The position numbers were made by a program, and so were the translations under genes. 64,000 nucleotides of DNA from Paulownia fortunei (Eukaryota > Streptophyta > Magnoliopsida > Lamiales > Paulowniaceae), in assembly GCA_019321725.1 (NCBI GenBank), contig CM033109.1:22227993-22291992 (forward strand), written 5' to 3'. Position 1 is the first letter of the stretch, and every line of letters begins with the position of its first letter. Shown piece by piece: positions 39,091 to 53,005 of the stretch. Below the pieces are notes generated by a model. That model ran no database searches. It was not told the origin of the DNA and saw only the letters and a program-made list of their open reading frames with translations.

Positions 39091-39524
39091 GTGTGGAGGG
39101 CAATAGTGGAAAGTTGGGGGATGTATAGTGTACATAAACAATTTGTTGGGATTGGAGGAATTTTGACCTTTGTGGAGGTTTGGACTTCAGATGTTGTACT
39201 TTTTGGTACTTAATTTTCTTAATCCTATGGTAAATGCAGGCTACAAGATAATAACCCATGAAGAACTTTTAGGAAAAACACTTATCACATGTGGATTAAA
39301 AAAAAAATTCAATTATAAATTGTTATTGCATGGGGTTTTAAAAATATAAAATCTTTAGCCAATGAAAAAAATTACAATGCATATTTATGTTCAATTTTGC
39401 GCAGGTTTTAGATTATATTCGTCTCAGAATCACCATAAGTATACATGCACTTACTGTCTTAAAATTAAATAGGTAAGTATAATTTTTTTTTAAGCATGTT
39501 ACATAACATTGTTTTCAAAATTGT

Positions 39525-39850
39525 ATGGGATAGGTCGATTCATCTGGTCGGTTGATTGTAAATAATCGAAAACATGTGAAAAAAATCGGATAAAATCAAT
39601 TAAAAATTGATAGTTTTTGTTTTAAAGTTTAAATTTGATATTTAGTTATATATATATATATGTGTGTGTGTGTGTGGTTATTTGGATTTTTAACTTTGTT
39701 AAATATATTTTTGGTTAGTTATTTATCTTTTTTATCTTTAAAATTTAATATATAACAATATCTATTATATTATCATTTTATATAATATAATAAAAAATAT
39801 AGTCAATTTTTATTAAATTGATCGAATCGATAATTGAACGATGACGGATA
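39525..39850 (+). repeat. Dispersed AT-rich repeat, family A, copy 2
   Basis: Starts near GATAGGTCGATTCATCTGG, passes through ATTTAGTTATATATATATAT and TTAACTTTGTTAAATATATT, then ATTTTATATAATATAATAAA, and ends TTAAATTGATCGAATCGATAA. The ends are imperfect inverted repeats. A (TG)n tract (39,661-39,676) lies inside. Confidence 0.45.
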
Positions 39851-40923
39851 ACAAAATGGATTTAATTTCAAATTCGATGATTTATTGTTTAAAGTTTTTA
39901 TTCAAAGAATGACCCAAAAAAAAATTATGATTGTTGAAAAAAGATATGATAATTTAAACTTACCTACAAATAAGTGGATTAGTTATTCTTGTTAAAAAGA
40001 AAAAGAAAGAAATCAGAAAACTTAAAGTTTTACCAACAAACTTAAAGTACTCAAAAACACATGAATATATGTTGCTATTGTGGTAAGAAAAACTAAGGTC
40101 ACATATCATAATAAATTCACCATCCAACTAAAATTAAGGAAAGAGCCCATCAATAAATATGTATATAAAAACCAACACAATTTTTCGGGAATGAGAAAAG
40201 GATGAGTTTTGAAATGTTTATCAAAATTTGAGGCTCAGCCGTCAGAGTTTTTAAAAATTAAAATCCAGATTCATTCAATTTAAACTCACTTCACTCATTA
40301 GATTTATTTTATAATTTTAAAAATATAAAAAATATATACTTTTTAAAATAAAACTACTAAAATATTATAAAAATATTTTTTTTAAAACAACAATACAAAA
40401 ATATATAAATTTAAATAAAAAATTAAACATAGTGTGTTCAAGACGTTAAGTATTTAAAAATAAAAAATTAATACACATCCCAAATTTATTTTTAAATTTA
40501 AAAATTTATTTAAATTTAGGGTTAAACTCATCCCATTATTGTTATTAAAAAAATTTTATTTCTCAATGATGAGAATTTTCAATTTCCATGTTTGCCCTTG
40601 ATCTTTAAGTTACTTTCATGATTGCCACTTGGGTAATTGTTATTTGTTGGTTTCTTGCAGTTCTCAAGTCAAAATCAAATTGTAGTTTTCATCATTGTTG
40701 GCGCAGTTGAAATGCTCAAGTCAAAGTGGGCACATTAGTATACTTAAGCTGCGGGCTGAATACTTGAAATAGGAATTGTAGTATATCTTGATAATCAATC
40801 AATGTCCATAGTCAAATCATTCTTTTGCTGATATAATCCTATCATTTTGGTCAAATTTGGGATAAGAAAAGCAAACAATTTTATTAAACTTGAAAATTTG
40901 TCAAAACAAAAAAGGAAAAAATG

Positions 40924-40947
40924 AAAAAAAAAAAAAAAAAAAAAAAA
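40924..40947. repeat. Poly(A) run of 24 bases
   Basis: An uninterrupted A24 tract in intergenic DNA. It could be a retroelement tail, but no retroelement sequence is recognisable upstream. Confidence 0.9.
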
Positions 40948-41069
40948 CAATATGGGAAAGAAAGTTTGCACGTTTGACAGCTGTTTGAGCTAACAAAGTT
41001 GAACAACACGTCATTTTGAATTTTCTATTTTTTCGTATTATTTGATATAATATTTTATTTTATAAATAT

Positions 41070-41181
41070 ACATCATCTTAAATATAAATTTAAATAAATA
41101 TTATATATTTATAATATTAATATATACATCATCTTAAATATAAATTTAAATAAATATTATATATTTATAATATTAAATATT
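41070..41181. repeat. 56-bp near-perfect tandem duplication
   Basis: ACATCATCTTAAATATAAAT begins at 41,070 and again at 41,126, and both copies continue through TTTAAATAAATATTATATAT and TTATAATATTAA. The two copies are essentially identical, so the event is young. Confidence 0.9.
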
Positions 41182-43939
41182 AAATAAATATTATATCAAA
41201 ATAAAAGATTTAGAATACTTTTTATTTACGATGTTCCTAAGTTTTCTTAAACTAATTGAAAACTGAAGCTTTTCCGACCAAACTAAATTGATTAGGTGAG
41301 AAATAAATAATGTTAGATTTCTCAACCATTCTTGATTGTAATTGAGAAGTAGTTGTCGTGCCGTTTTAGCTTATGGTTATTAATTTACTAATAATAAAAA
41401 ATGTTTATTAGGATCGAATTAGCATATAGTGGTATAAAAAGACTATTTATAGCCGAAATAATACTTTGATATAAAAAAATAAATGATGGGATACGTTTAA
41501 TTATTTTTTTTAGAACAACGATCAATTATATTATTCAATATATTAATATATTACATGCTATTTAAAAATTAATTAGATACAATTAAAATCAAAACACAAG
41601 GAAACTACTATAAAATAAATTAATAGATAAGATTTGAAGTGCCAAGTTGAGGATATTGTGAAATTACATTATTGCCCACCATTTGGAATTTATCTGTTTG
41701 GAGCAAGCAATTTGGTGACCAAGATTGGCTTATCCTTCCACGGCATTGTGGCTAAGATGATCAAAGCATCCTTGAAAAACTTTTGCCCCTAGAAATTTAA
41801 AGTTTGCCAGCGTAGGTATTTGACTTAATTTTGAGTGAATTTGATCAAATATTTTATAAAAAAATACCTATAATAACATTAATTTAAAGTGCCACTTGAT
41901 ATTGATAGTCCTGATTACAATGATTTATCCCAGTATTTTTTTCCAAGTGATGATTAGAAAATTAGGTTCATTTTTATGATTTTTAAAAGCTAAATAATTG
42001 AACTATTTGATTTTTTTATTTAAATATTTCTGCCAAATTCTTTTCAATTAATTTTTGCAATTTAATTGTATGGTGCACTACTAAATATATTATCCTGATT
42101 TTTGCAATTTTTTATTTTATATATTATTTTTAATAAAAAATATCGTTCTTCAGCCTCCTTATCCTGACTCTGCCCATTAATTCAAATGAATACTTTGAAT
42201 TCCACTATAAATACATGATTATAAGAGAACACTATTTTTATTATCCAATATAATAAATTCCATTTACTCAAAAATTAACTATTGGATGAGAGATTTCATA
42301 AAATTTGAAGACAAATATTAGAAAGTTTGTTAGGGATTAGGGATTAACTTATTTATTAATATATAACTATAAGATATTTCCAAAGAGATTAAAGCAACAA
42401 AATTGCGTGTCAAATCTGAATGCTTTATTATGTGTTGGTGACTAATAAATTAATTTTTTATTACATTAATTGGGCACAAAAGTCATTGTCATAATTGTTC
42501 AACAGGAAGACTATGCTTTAAAAATCAAAACTCCTCATGATAAGTATGGGACATCAGAAATAAATAATTGACCCAAAATCATAAAATTTAGGGTACCGAA
42601 GTATCAAACAAAGTCACACTCAATATAGTTACATTGAAGAGTCGGTCGGAATCAAATTTTGGCACTTTGTATTTGATTTTGATCTGATTATGATTTGATA
42701 TTTTGGCGAATTTAAATTCTAACATAAGAATAATGAATTTATGAATACAATAAACCCGATATTAAAAAGGATTGAGAATCCCGGTGAAAGGATAGAATTT
42801 TATTTTTTTCCTACGAAATAATTGAAATTTAGTTTATTTAAAACAATAATGATTGAGATTTAAACAAAGATTCAAGTACAAATAGTTTATTAATAGAGTG
42901 TATAAATAAAAGCTACAATATTTAGATTTGAAAATATATTTTATATGAATAGAATAATTTTTTAAAAAGGTATATAATTGGAAAAATTATCAAATCCGAA
43001 TTATAAATTCTTAATGGGACAAATCCATCGAATCTTATAAGTAGTTATGCATTTCGTGTAATAGAATAGAATCCAAATTACATTAAGATTAAATTTGATT
43101 GGAGTAAATAAAAATTGGGTTCTTTTTTTAAATAAAACTTTTACTTTAAGCCTTCAATGTATGTTGGATATAAAATAATATTACATGAATATATATATAT
43201 ATGTATATGTATATAATTATACATAATGAATGTCCTAAGTAATGAGTCTCATGGACATCTCATGACTTGAATTTATGAATGTGCTGACCTTTTATGCTAT
43301 GTGTGGGCCCTGCCCTGGACCCCTATCCCCACAAGTGCAGCTAGCAACCTAGTGCATTAATTAACCAAAATTTTACATATTTTCAATTTGAAAATAAAGT
43401 TTATTTTTTTATTATTTGAAATTGTTTGTGGAAAATATATTCAAAAAACAACACTTACTTTTGACCCTATTTTCAATTCTCAACCAATAATTTCCAGAGA
43501 ACAATGTCAGATTAACAAGAAACATTATTTATTAATCATAGTTTGAAAATAAATAAATTAAGTATATATTTTTTTTAAATGAATGTTAAATTAAACTGTG
43601 AAATTCAATCGATCAAACTTCACGACTAATATATTAAAAATATTATATTCACATAAAAAAAAAACATGAAATCTTTCAAGGATTTTTGCAAACATTTCTT
43701 AAAAACATACTAAATCCCTACATTATCTAGGAGTGTCGTTTAACCAGAAAATTCTACAGCTTACTTAAATTATATTTTGTCGGAATTACGACAAATTCAC
43801 TTATCTGTGGTAATTTTCCGTCAACTTAAATTATGAATTATATACTTCATCAATATGGTACTCGGGGCAAATGTTTCCAATATTACTTTATAACATTCAA
43901 ACTTGAACTTCATCTCATATCAATCAATGGTTTTGGAAT

Positions 43940-44170
43940 CCTATCCAATTAGTCGTAAATAATTATTGTTATAGTTAAAAAAAAAGATTAAAGCTATGAT
44001 TATTTAAATTTTGAGTTTTGTCATATATATTTTTAATTAATTATTATTTTTTAACTCTTACAATATATTAAATAATAATTATTTTATTATATTATTATTT
44101 TATATAATATAATAATTTTTTAATAATTTTTATTAAACTGATTAGACAGACAACAAAATCAATTTAGTAA
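43940..44170 (+). repeat. Dispersed AT-rich repeat, family A, copy 3
   Basis: Carries TTTTGTCATATATATTTTTAA, TTATTTTATATAATATAATAA and TTTTTATTAAACTGATTAGAC in the same order as copy 2. The left end is degraded. Confidence 0.4.
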
Positions 44171-45342
44171 TAAATCCGATTCTAAAAATATAGTTATCAA
44201 CTTCAAAGTTCAAAGATATCCTCAATATAAGCCATTCTCAAATATTGTAATTAGACTAAGAAAAGGAAAATGATAAGTAATTTGGCTAAAAATAGCTAAT
44301 CATTGATTACAATAATATATTTTTTTGGCACTATTTATTGGGAAATATTCAAAATGTGTAGTCCAACTGACTTTTATATTGCTAAATTTTTCATAAATTT
44401 CTTTGCTACACGGACTATAAATAAACAACGGCCTATCAATTTTGAATGGAAGTATTATTTTGCAGGAATAAGTCATTAGTCACGGTTTTCCCTTAGCAAT
44501 TAGAAATATTTATGATGCCACAATAATATTTCTAATTATTATCAAGAAATGTCAATAAAACTTGCCATCTTTCTTATTGTTGACATTTTCAAATTGACAT
44601 TTCTAAGTTAGACATACATAGAACATAACATTTAGCTTGTTAAATAGTTACATAATATACATATAAACGAGTCTCGTGCGATGATTTTTTTTTTCTCTTT
44701 ATATATTTACCACACACTCTATGCGTAATATATAAAATAAAAAATAATTATCTATTTATTTGTGGGTTTACTATGATTAAAATATAATTATATTTTAGGT
44801 CATCAAAGAAGATAATTTAATTGAAAAAAAGCAAGAGGAAAAATCAAATTTTGTGAGGGGATACTAAGAAACACCATTACAGATGTACTTCCTTAAAAAA
44901 GGACAAAAAAGATAATGTGCCTGCTAGTACTTGTTCTTGACTTGCCAGAGAAGTGAAGCAGATTAAAGAATAAAAAAAGATGAGTTCAAAGCCTACATAC
45001 TAACCACAAAGATCTTGACCCAATTTTTTTTGGTCCACTACTACAGTCTACAGTTTAAAACCTCTAAAAGTTGAGTACATTTGTGGCCTCAAAAGCAGTT
45101 AAAAAGGAACCATTATCTTGGGTCCATGGCCAGTTAATTTCACACTTGAAATCAACATTAATATGAGTCATATTTTTCATTACAAATACTATTATGTCCT
45201 TTATTATATTAGAAATTATATTTGTCTTGTACCATCAAATTAATAAACTGTTACAATATACATATACGAATTAAATACTATCTTCTCTTGATCTAATTTT
45301 TGAGACGAGTTCTATTCAAACTTATTTATCATGGTATCATAA

Positions 45343-45575
45343 TACCAAATCTACCGACAAATCATATTGTTGGACTGTTACAGTGTATACATATATATAT
45401 ATATATATATGCCAAATTGCAGACGAACTATCAAATTATTGGGCTGTTACAGTATATATATACATCAAATTTACAAGTCAAATTATTGGGTTGTTACAGT
45501 ATATATATATACCAAATTTGAAGACAAATCATCTAATTATTGGACTGTTATAATATATATATATATATATATATA
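45343..45575. repeat. Minisatellite, four diverged units plus TA tracts
   Basis: Units of about 47-68 bp follow the pattern CCAAAT...GACAAATCA...AATTATTGG(A/G)CTGTTACAGTATATATATA, starting near 45,343, 45,411, 45,464 and 45,511. Length differences come mainly from the variable TA tract. Confidence 0.85.
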
Positions 45576-46254
45576 TGAATTGGACATCTTATTCATTTTA
45601 ACTAGATTTTGAGGTAAAGTTGTAGAATGAAATAAGATTTATAATTAACAATTTCATTCGATGTAAAACATATGATGTCTCTAGTTGGTTGGATTCAATA
45701 AGTGATATTAAGGGTAAGAAAAAAAAAAGAAGAAAAGTATAATGGCTTGTCCCTTTGGTATAGTGGGAGTATTGATATTAAATGTGGCTTAGCTGGCAAA
45801 TTCTTGGAATGTGAGAAATGGATGGAAAGGAAAGTAATGCTCCAATACCTAACATATGATGGGGTAGGAGGAGAGAAACTGTAGCTAAGCTTTCATCAAA
45901 GGTTCCACAGGCTGTCAAAGTGGGCAAAATGATTGGTGGGTACTTAAAAATTAAGTGCCCCAAAAAAGTCAAAATGCTATATACAGTGTAGCTAGTTGTC
46001 AAAATGAATTGATTCCAAGATTTTGATTGGAGTTCCCAAAAAATATGACAAATAGGGTCAAATTGACACACTAGAAACCTAATTGTGGTATAATGAGGAA
46101 ATTGTCACACTTGTTGGTTTGAAGTTGTTGAATGGAACTTAGTAATTTGTTTTGGTTACAATCTATGTTTTTTTTTTTATAACACAAGACTAAGATTTTC
46201 GATTTGGCAAAACTAATTGTGAACTTCATGAACACCTGTTCTTACGGTCTAAAA

Positions 46255-46545
46255 GGGATAAATTGTGGGATATGACTCAACCAATATTCAAAGAGGTAAA
46301 TCGCGAAATATGTTTCAACCAATACCCAGGTTTCCAACAAAAATTATATATTTTTGCGCACAAAAAACTCAACCCACAGTGATCGTTCGATACACCTCAG
46401 TCATAGGATCCCACTTGGAATACAACGATTGTTCCATACTGAAATGTATTCACAGGTTTCCACCATAATTCGAATTTTCACCCTACTTTTGGAAGCAAAT
46501 CCAAATCAATTGTTCCGCCAATTGAACTATAACCTGAGGGCTACA
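46255..46545 (-). mobile_element. tRNA-derived SINE-like repeat, family C, copy 1
   Basis: On the minus strand it reads GGTTATAGTTCAATTGGCGG (box A-like) and, about 45 nt on, AAATTCGAATTATGG (box B-like), followed by a conserved body of about 200 bp (GAAACCTG..., TATGGAACAATC, CACTGTGGGTTGAG, TTTTGTGCGCA, TCATATCCCACAATTTA). The body matches 63,520-63,765 in order. Internal pol III boxes plus a dispersed body are the mark of tRNA-derived SINEs. Target-site duplications were not identified. Confidence 0.55.
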
Positions 46546-46639
46546 ATCTATATTTTGCTTGAGCTATAAGACTTAGTTTAGTCTTAACAAAACCAATTTC
46601 AATGGTGAGAATCTAATATTTTATATAACCATATGATTG

Positions 46640-46990
46640 ATTAAATCAATTTTGTTGTCAGGCTGATCCGCCTAATGAAAATTAATTATATTTTTTTATT
46701 ATATTATACAAAATAATAATATAATAGTTAATTATTATGTGTAAAATAAAAAAATTAAATAATTAATTAAAAAATATATTTAACAATGTCCAAACCCAAA
46801 TAATCACATACATATAAATAAATAACAAGTTTAAATTTTTGAATTTTTTTTAACTGATTTGACCGATTTGATTGATTTTTTGATCAATTCGACTCATTTA
46901 ATATATTTTTGATTGATTTGATCGAATTTTTAATTTTTTTTACCTAAATAGATCGGTCGTGCATCGAATTATAATTTAACTAATCTAATA
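46640..46990 (-). repeat. Dispersed AT-rich repeat, family A, copy 4
   Basis: The reverse complement carries the family A order: GATCAAAAAATCAATCAAAT, AAATATATTTTTTAATTAAT, ATTATATTATTATTTTGTAT. It lies directly next to the family C copy. Confidence 0.35.
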
Positions 46991-49900
46991 AATTGATTCT
47001 ATTCAATTTGTAAAAAACATTGAGTGAGACCACCATTGGAGTGACAATATTCTACCACCATTTTTTTCTAGTTTGAGGGAAAACAATAAAGACCTGCATT
47101 GTACGTAAACGTGCTACTCTACCACTCAACTTTCCTTGATCCAATAGTCTTGATCACCACTAGGTTTGGTGTAATCCTCACCCAAAAATCAAGAAACACA
47201 ACAAATGCTTGCCAAAATAGTCAAAAATCATTATAGCAAGCGCAACCAAAAAAATAAAAAATAAATAAAAAATAATATGCACATCTTATAAATAATAAAT
47301 CTATATCTTATCTATATACACTATATATTTAAAGTATGGATTTTTCAAATATGTTTCTTCTAATTGTGTTATTACCATTGTGCCCTTTATTAATTGATTG
47401 ATTATTAATTTACAATAGCCATCTAAACTTCCATTAGGATATCAATAGGTTTTCTGCCTTCTAAAGGATATGAACTGATTCTCAATTCATCTCCAAGTGG
47501 CTCTAAATTTCGTAAGAATATTAATAGGTTTTCTGACAAAATACATTTAATAATTTCTCATGTAACTCTTCTTCTTATTCCCCTAACAATTAATGTGTAC
47601 CTGTCCATTCAAAGAAATGTTGAGTTTTGCCATTTTTTTTCTAAATTTAAAGTAGTCATTAGATATTTTATATAATATAATTCAAGTCCTAAATTTTTGG
47701 TGTAATTTCTTGTGCAGGTTGGATTCAGGAAGTACTCTATAAATATTAGAACTAACTTCCCTGAATATCTAATGCGAAGTGGGATAAAAAAGATGCATCT
47801 GTTTGCAAAATAACAATTTTTTTTATTATTCAAAAAATATAAATAGAAACCCAACTTTTTTTTCCCCAACATTTGTGCACGCAACACCTTTAGGTGAAAA
47901 AAGAGAATAATATATTAAATTAGTTCAATTTTGAGTATGTATTTTGACATCTTTTAAAAATCTCACAACTTACTTAGTGCATAAAATACTTTAAGAGAAT
48001 ATGATTTGTATGCATTAAATAGGATTAATATACAACAAAAATATCATAATTTATCATATCATAATTATTGACAATAATAGACAAATTTACATAATTTTTT
48101 ATTTGACTCGAGCAGGAAAAACAGAAAAAAGACGCGAGACAATGGCTCACAAATAGCTTTTTGAGTTGAAAATATCATTGAGGGGCAAAATGCTATAATG
48201 AAATAAATTGAGAGGATAATTTTCTTATATTATTTTTGAGAATAGTGTTAAAAATAATGAAAAGTTAAGGGGGTGAAATGTCATTTATTCTTTAAAAAAT
48301 AATGAAAAAGTTCAATCAATTATTGACTAGGGAGGTAATATTACTTCAAGTGAAATTTGGATTCCAAAAATTGAAGCCATGAGAAAAAAGAAGAGAATGA
48401 GGAGAATGAGTAAAGAAATAAATTAAAATACTTGGAAAAGTATGAATTAGAAAAAGTCTCAATTCTATTAACACAAAAAAAAAAGAACCCTCAATGGACA
48501 CACACTCATTGGTTTTCTAAATCTATGTAATGATTTGTATACTTTAGTAAAGTTGAACTTTTATTTTGGTTTTGTCACTGAAATAATGCAAAGCAATAAT
48601 CAATCTTGAAAATTAATTTATGATTGAACAATATAACAACTTCAATTTGTGACTGAACTCTAAAGAAATTTGTTGTTAGTGAATAAATTAAAAAAAAATT
48701 AACTGAAATAACTTTTATGTAAAAAGATTAAGTTATAAAAGATACTCTCAATGAAAGTATGTACAGTACTGCGCGCTTATACACACATATGATATTGTAT
48801 ATTAATATTTATTTCATATATATATATATTGTATTTATATGAATATAAATAGTAGCTATTAAACATTTACTATATAATTATAGTACATATTACTTTATAT
48901 TTTAAACACTATAAGTATATATTTAATATGCATAGATAAATGTACTTTATTTAATAAAGATCTCAATACGAATATAGAGAAAAAAAATTTGTACCGTGAA
49001 TGTGTCTGAATTTTACTAACGTCGTTTGTAGACTATATATTTTGGAAAAAAAAAAAAAGAATTTGGACTTTCATAGAGAAATGGGAAGAGAACAAGTGAT
49101 TTTGGCTGAGGCAAAATTAATTATTTCAAGTAATTGAGGAAATTTTGATTTTCAATTAATTCTTTTATTATTCATATACTTTCTAAAATATATGAAATAA
49201 CATCATATGTCCAAAATATATCAAACACACATGATGATGTGTTCGACACACTATTAGATATGTCAAAATTATTTTTATTTTTGTTTTTATTTATGGACAC
49301 GACAGATAACAGGTTGAACTAGAAGTATCGTGTTAACATAGTATCCAATAAGTGTTCGACACAACACAAGTAATTTTTTAAAATATTGGTGCATTATAGT
49401 CGCACAACTTTTTTCTTAGCACAAATCAATGAAATTTTTGAATGAATCCAATGAAATATACCTACTCCATCCACCACCATTGGATAAAGAAGGTGCATGG
49501 TGAAAAATACCATCCCTAAACGGTTATCTTGCACTCGATCCACTTTAGAATAACTAGTTCAAACCAGTCGGTAATCTTAAGTATTTGTTTTCTTGTTTTT
49601 CTATTTAATTTTATTAAAAAAGAAGTATAAATCAGTAGCTGGTCAAAACTTCCAAATTCGGCAATGAACAGAAGAGGTCAAGTCCAAATTCGACATTTTT
49701 AAGAGACCGCATGCCATGGCATATTCGAATTCTAACTCCTTCAAAGATTAGTTGAAATATTTAACTCAAGAAATAGCTATTTTTTTTGTTTTTATTTATT
49801 TGGACCCCTTCTATTAATAAATGGGTTATTTTTTTATTTTTTTTATTGTTGTATTATGCACCAGAAAAGCAAAAGAGTGAAGCCCACTCAATTAATTACT

Positions 49901-51852
49901 ACGTTTGAATCTATCCATCTATGCAACTTGCTTAGGCTTTTCCCAATGGTCCAACTTCTATTAATGATTTCTTACCACTTAAGCTGTCCAAGGATATCAT
50001 AACACCAACTCGACCACAGTGTTTTTGGTAAACGACCAAACATTTTAATGGGATTTTTATTTGTTGAGTTTAATGAGTAAAGCATAGGTAACAAAGTATA
50101 GATGTTTGAATCCTTAACTGAAAATGAGTTATCGGTAACGGTAAATACTTTTCACCTATAACTTTTATCTGTCACAAATTCAAGTAACATGGAAAATAAC
50201 TGAGTTGGTTTCTCAATTTTCAATTGAGTTGTCAGTAAAATTTTCAATAAAGTTTTAACTTTTGTTATTGAAAATCAAGATCCAACCTACTTTATTCAAA
50301 CCATTAATGTTGTATACATAAAAGAAATTTGAACTTGTATCAATTGTTGACTATTGAGGTATACACTACCAAACAAACTTGAGACTCAAAATACCAAATC
50401 AACCAACCGTATTTAGTTCTATCGTAATGATCGATAAACAACTAAACATTATAAAAGTTTTCAAAATTTTGTACGTTCAGGAATTTTTTTTTATTTTTTT
50501 AACCCAATTGTATCCTTACTGATCTCAAGGGTAATGGCCATACAATAGGTAGCTAAATCATCGCTATCAAAAGCATAGGCTTGGATTATGTACTAAATTG
50601 TCAAGCCTATACATACAATTTACAACGTAATAAACGATTTCATATAATTCATGGACCATGGAGTCCAGCCCAACCCAATAACTCTGGCGGGCAGAGTTCA
50701 AGTCCATAGATCTGTTAAAGACTCTTCTGCTGCATATATTATTACGCTTCCACTTCACACCAATCGTAACAATAACTAGCTCGTTAAGAAAACAGCCCAA
50801 CTCATCTTAAATAGCCCATTTTCTTCAAGAAAAATGTTGACCATCGCACATTGCATTTTACTGTTGTTCATATAAACATCCATGATACCTCTATTTAGCA
50901 GCATCCATCCCAACTATGAACAATGAGAGTAATAGGTAAGCTTGTTTCACAATGACTGAGCAATCTTCCTTGCGAGCATTAGAAAATATCACAGAAATCA
51001 TTAAAGATCATGGACACTTTTCAAAGTGCTTCCAAGATTTAGTCATCGTCGGATAAGCAAACAACACCAGCAGAAGAGGTTTGATTACCCTGTACATTAC
51101 CTAGTGTTTCCAAGTAAGATGTTTCCAACAAACCACTACTTGAACAGGTTTCAGGTAAAGGTGAAGAGATATGATTCCCAGGTATATGGGGCCGATGATC
51201 CATGTCCATAAGCAACTCCAGCGCTGATAGGGATGGATACCCCTGAGCTGGTGGTCCACCATGATGTTCAGGCCTATTTTGAGAGGTTGATGGCGGCTGT
51301 GATGCTGCTGGTAGTGGCACTGCTGGTGGAGGTGACTGTAAAGGCTAGGAAGGTAGCAGTTGTTGTAAGGGATGTTATGAGATTGACGGCAAAGTGGCAG
51401 GGTGCATGGATGCTGCTGCAGCAGGTCTAAAATCTTGAAGGTGCAGAGCAGGAGCATGAATCTCCCGACCAAAATGGAGATTACCTGCAGGGCTGATGGC
51501 ACTGATGACTGGGGGCATGGAGGTAGTGCCAAAGGAGAGAGCCGCTGCATGTTGCACAGCTTGTACAGGTGGAGCAGCAACATTTTGACAGGCGACAGGG
51601 CACAGCCTCGTAGAATGTGGTAGTAATAGCTGCTGCATGGCTTGCACATTTGGATTTGCGATCTGCAGGCTGGGAGCAGGCTGGCAAGCAGAAGCCCCAG
51701 GAGGGAGTCTCACTGAATGATGCAGTGATAGCTGATGCAAGTGCTGCATGAAACTGGATGGAATACCTGCAATAAAAACCAGCACTATTCTCAGCGCTAC
51801 CTAACGTTGACAAGTGGATTGTACATAAAAACACAAAAACGTAAGAAACCAG

Positions 51853-52250
51853 AAAGGTCAACCAAAAATAAATCATATTTCTGGGAGGAGTTTCTAGAGA
51901 ACTTCCCCAAGGTCTGTATAAAGAAATGATTTACAAGATGACTAAATCCAGCAGGCAACCAAATTCAAAATCTAAGAGTCACTTTAGCAAGAGTGGCAAG
52001 TCAAGCTGACGCCCAACAGAGGCAGTTGACTCCAGCTCAGGGAAGTTAAGAAAGGTCAGCCAAAAATAAATCATATTTCTGGGAGGAGTTTCTAGAGAAC
52101 TTCCCCAAGGTCTGTATAAAGAAATGATATACAAGATGACTAAATGCAGCAGGCAACCAAATTCAAAATCTAAGAGTCACTTTAGCAAGAGTGGCAAGTC
52201 AAGCTGACGCCCAGCAGAGGCAGTTGACTCCAGCTCAGGGAAGTTAAGAA
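51853..52250. repeat. 198-bp tandem duplication in the last MOM1-like intron
   Basis: AAAGGTCA(A/G)CCAAAAATAA starts at 51,853 and again at 52,051, and both copies run through GGGAGGAGTTTCTAGAG and GTCAAGCTGACGCCCA to CTCAGGGAAGTTAAGAA. I count about four differences over the unit, so it is recent. Confidence 0.95.
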
Positions 52251-52652
52251 GGTAAAGTAAATGCACACAATCATTCCAGACAAAGTTACCACAAAATCTC
52301 AAAAAACTCACATATGCCACAATCGGGAATTGCTTCAACAGTAAAGCATTTTGTAGCTAGCATACTAAACACAAAAATCAAGTGCTAATCAATTGAGTAC
52401 ATATACAATGTTCATTTAAATTTTAAATTTAGAATCACTGAAAGAGGATTATCTAAAAAACCACCAAAAACAGGCATTATCTCTGAGATGAGACAGTTAA
52501 TACACAGCAAGGAAAGGAGAGGGGTGGAGGGGAGTCAATAAAAATGTGATTTCTCAATAAAAATGTGATATCCTATCTTGTGTTCTGACACCAGTCAAGT
52601 TACTCAAGCATGCTCTTAATGTTTGACCACCGATTTTTAAATTTAAACAACA

Positions 52653-52670
52653 CCCCCCCCCCCCCCCCCC
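52653..52670. repeat. Poly(C) run followed by C-rich sequence
   Basis: Eighteen consecutive C are followed by GCCCCGCC. It lies inside the last MOM1-like intron. Such runs are error-prone in sequencing and can form i-motif or G-quadruplex structures. Confidence 0.9.
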
Positions 52671-52867
52671 GCCCCGCCACCACCAAAATCCCCCCATCCC
52701 CAACCACATAAAATAAATTTGCTTCGGTTAGATAACCAAGGGATGTCCTGAAAATCATGTCCAATATGGCATTGCAAAATAAGATATCGTACTCTTTGGC
52801 GTCACATACCACCACAAATTTCATTATGCTCACTTCTTTCAAATGTGTAACCAATGAAGTGCCTGCA

Positions 52868-53005
52868 AGCCTCCGTGGGCACAGCGCAGTGGTAAGTATT
52901 TGGTAAAAAATGTAGTGGGTCGTGGGTTCGATTTCTTCTCGGAGGCAAGAACGTTGCGTGCCTGTTGTCCTCTCCGGGGGTCCCGTCCGCGCTTACTCGT
53001 AATTT
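52868..53005 (+). mobile_element. tRNA-derived SINE-like element, family D
   Basis: Box A-like GGGCACAGCGCAGTGGTAAG and box B-like GTGGGTTCGATTTC are about 35 nt apart, close to the spacing in a tRNA gene. The region is far richer in GC than its surroundings. The cloverleaf itself is not intact, so this is not a functional tRNA gene. It ends in unassigned sequence and abuts the truncated Copia element. No target-site duplication was found. Confidence 0.55.

Larger units (their letters stand above)
39260..51000. other. Gene desert between WAV3-like gene and MOM1-like pseudogene
   Basis: About 11.7 kb of very A/T-rich DNA in which I see no coding exon. It holds a poly(A) run, tandem repeats, three further copies of family A and one of family C, listed separately. 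Reading frames here are short, full of A/T codons and lack motifs. No 5' LTR, reverse transcriptase or transposase was recognised in it. Confidence 0.6.

Noticed and set aside
45343..45575. CRISPR-like array
   Set aside because: Repeats are adjacent, diverged and have TA-tract spacers; this is a eukaryotic minisatellite.
52900..53000. A functional tRNA gene suggested by GGTTCGA box B
   Set aside because: Acceptor and anticodon stems do not pair; only the A and B boxes are tRNA-like, which fits a SINE.
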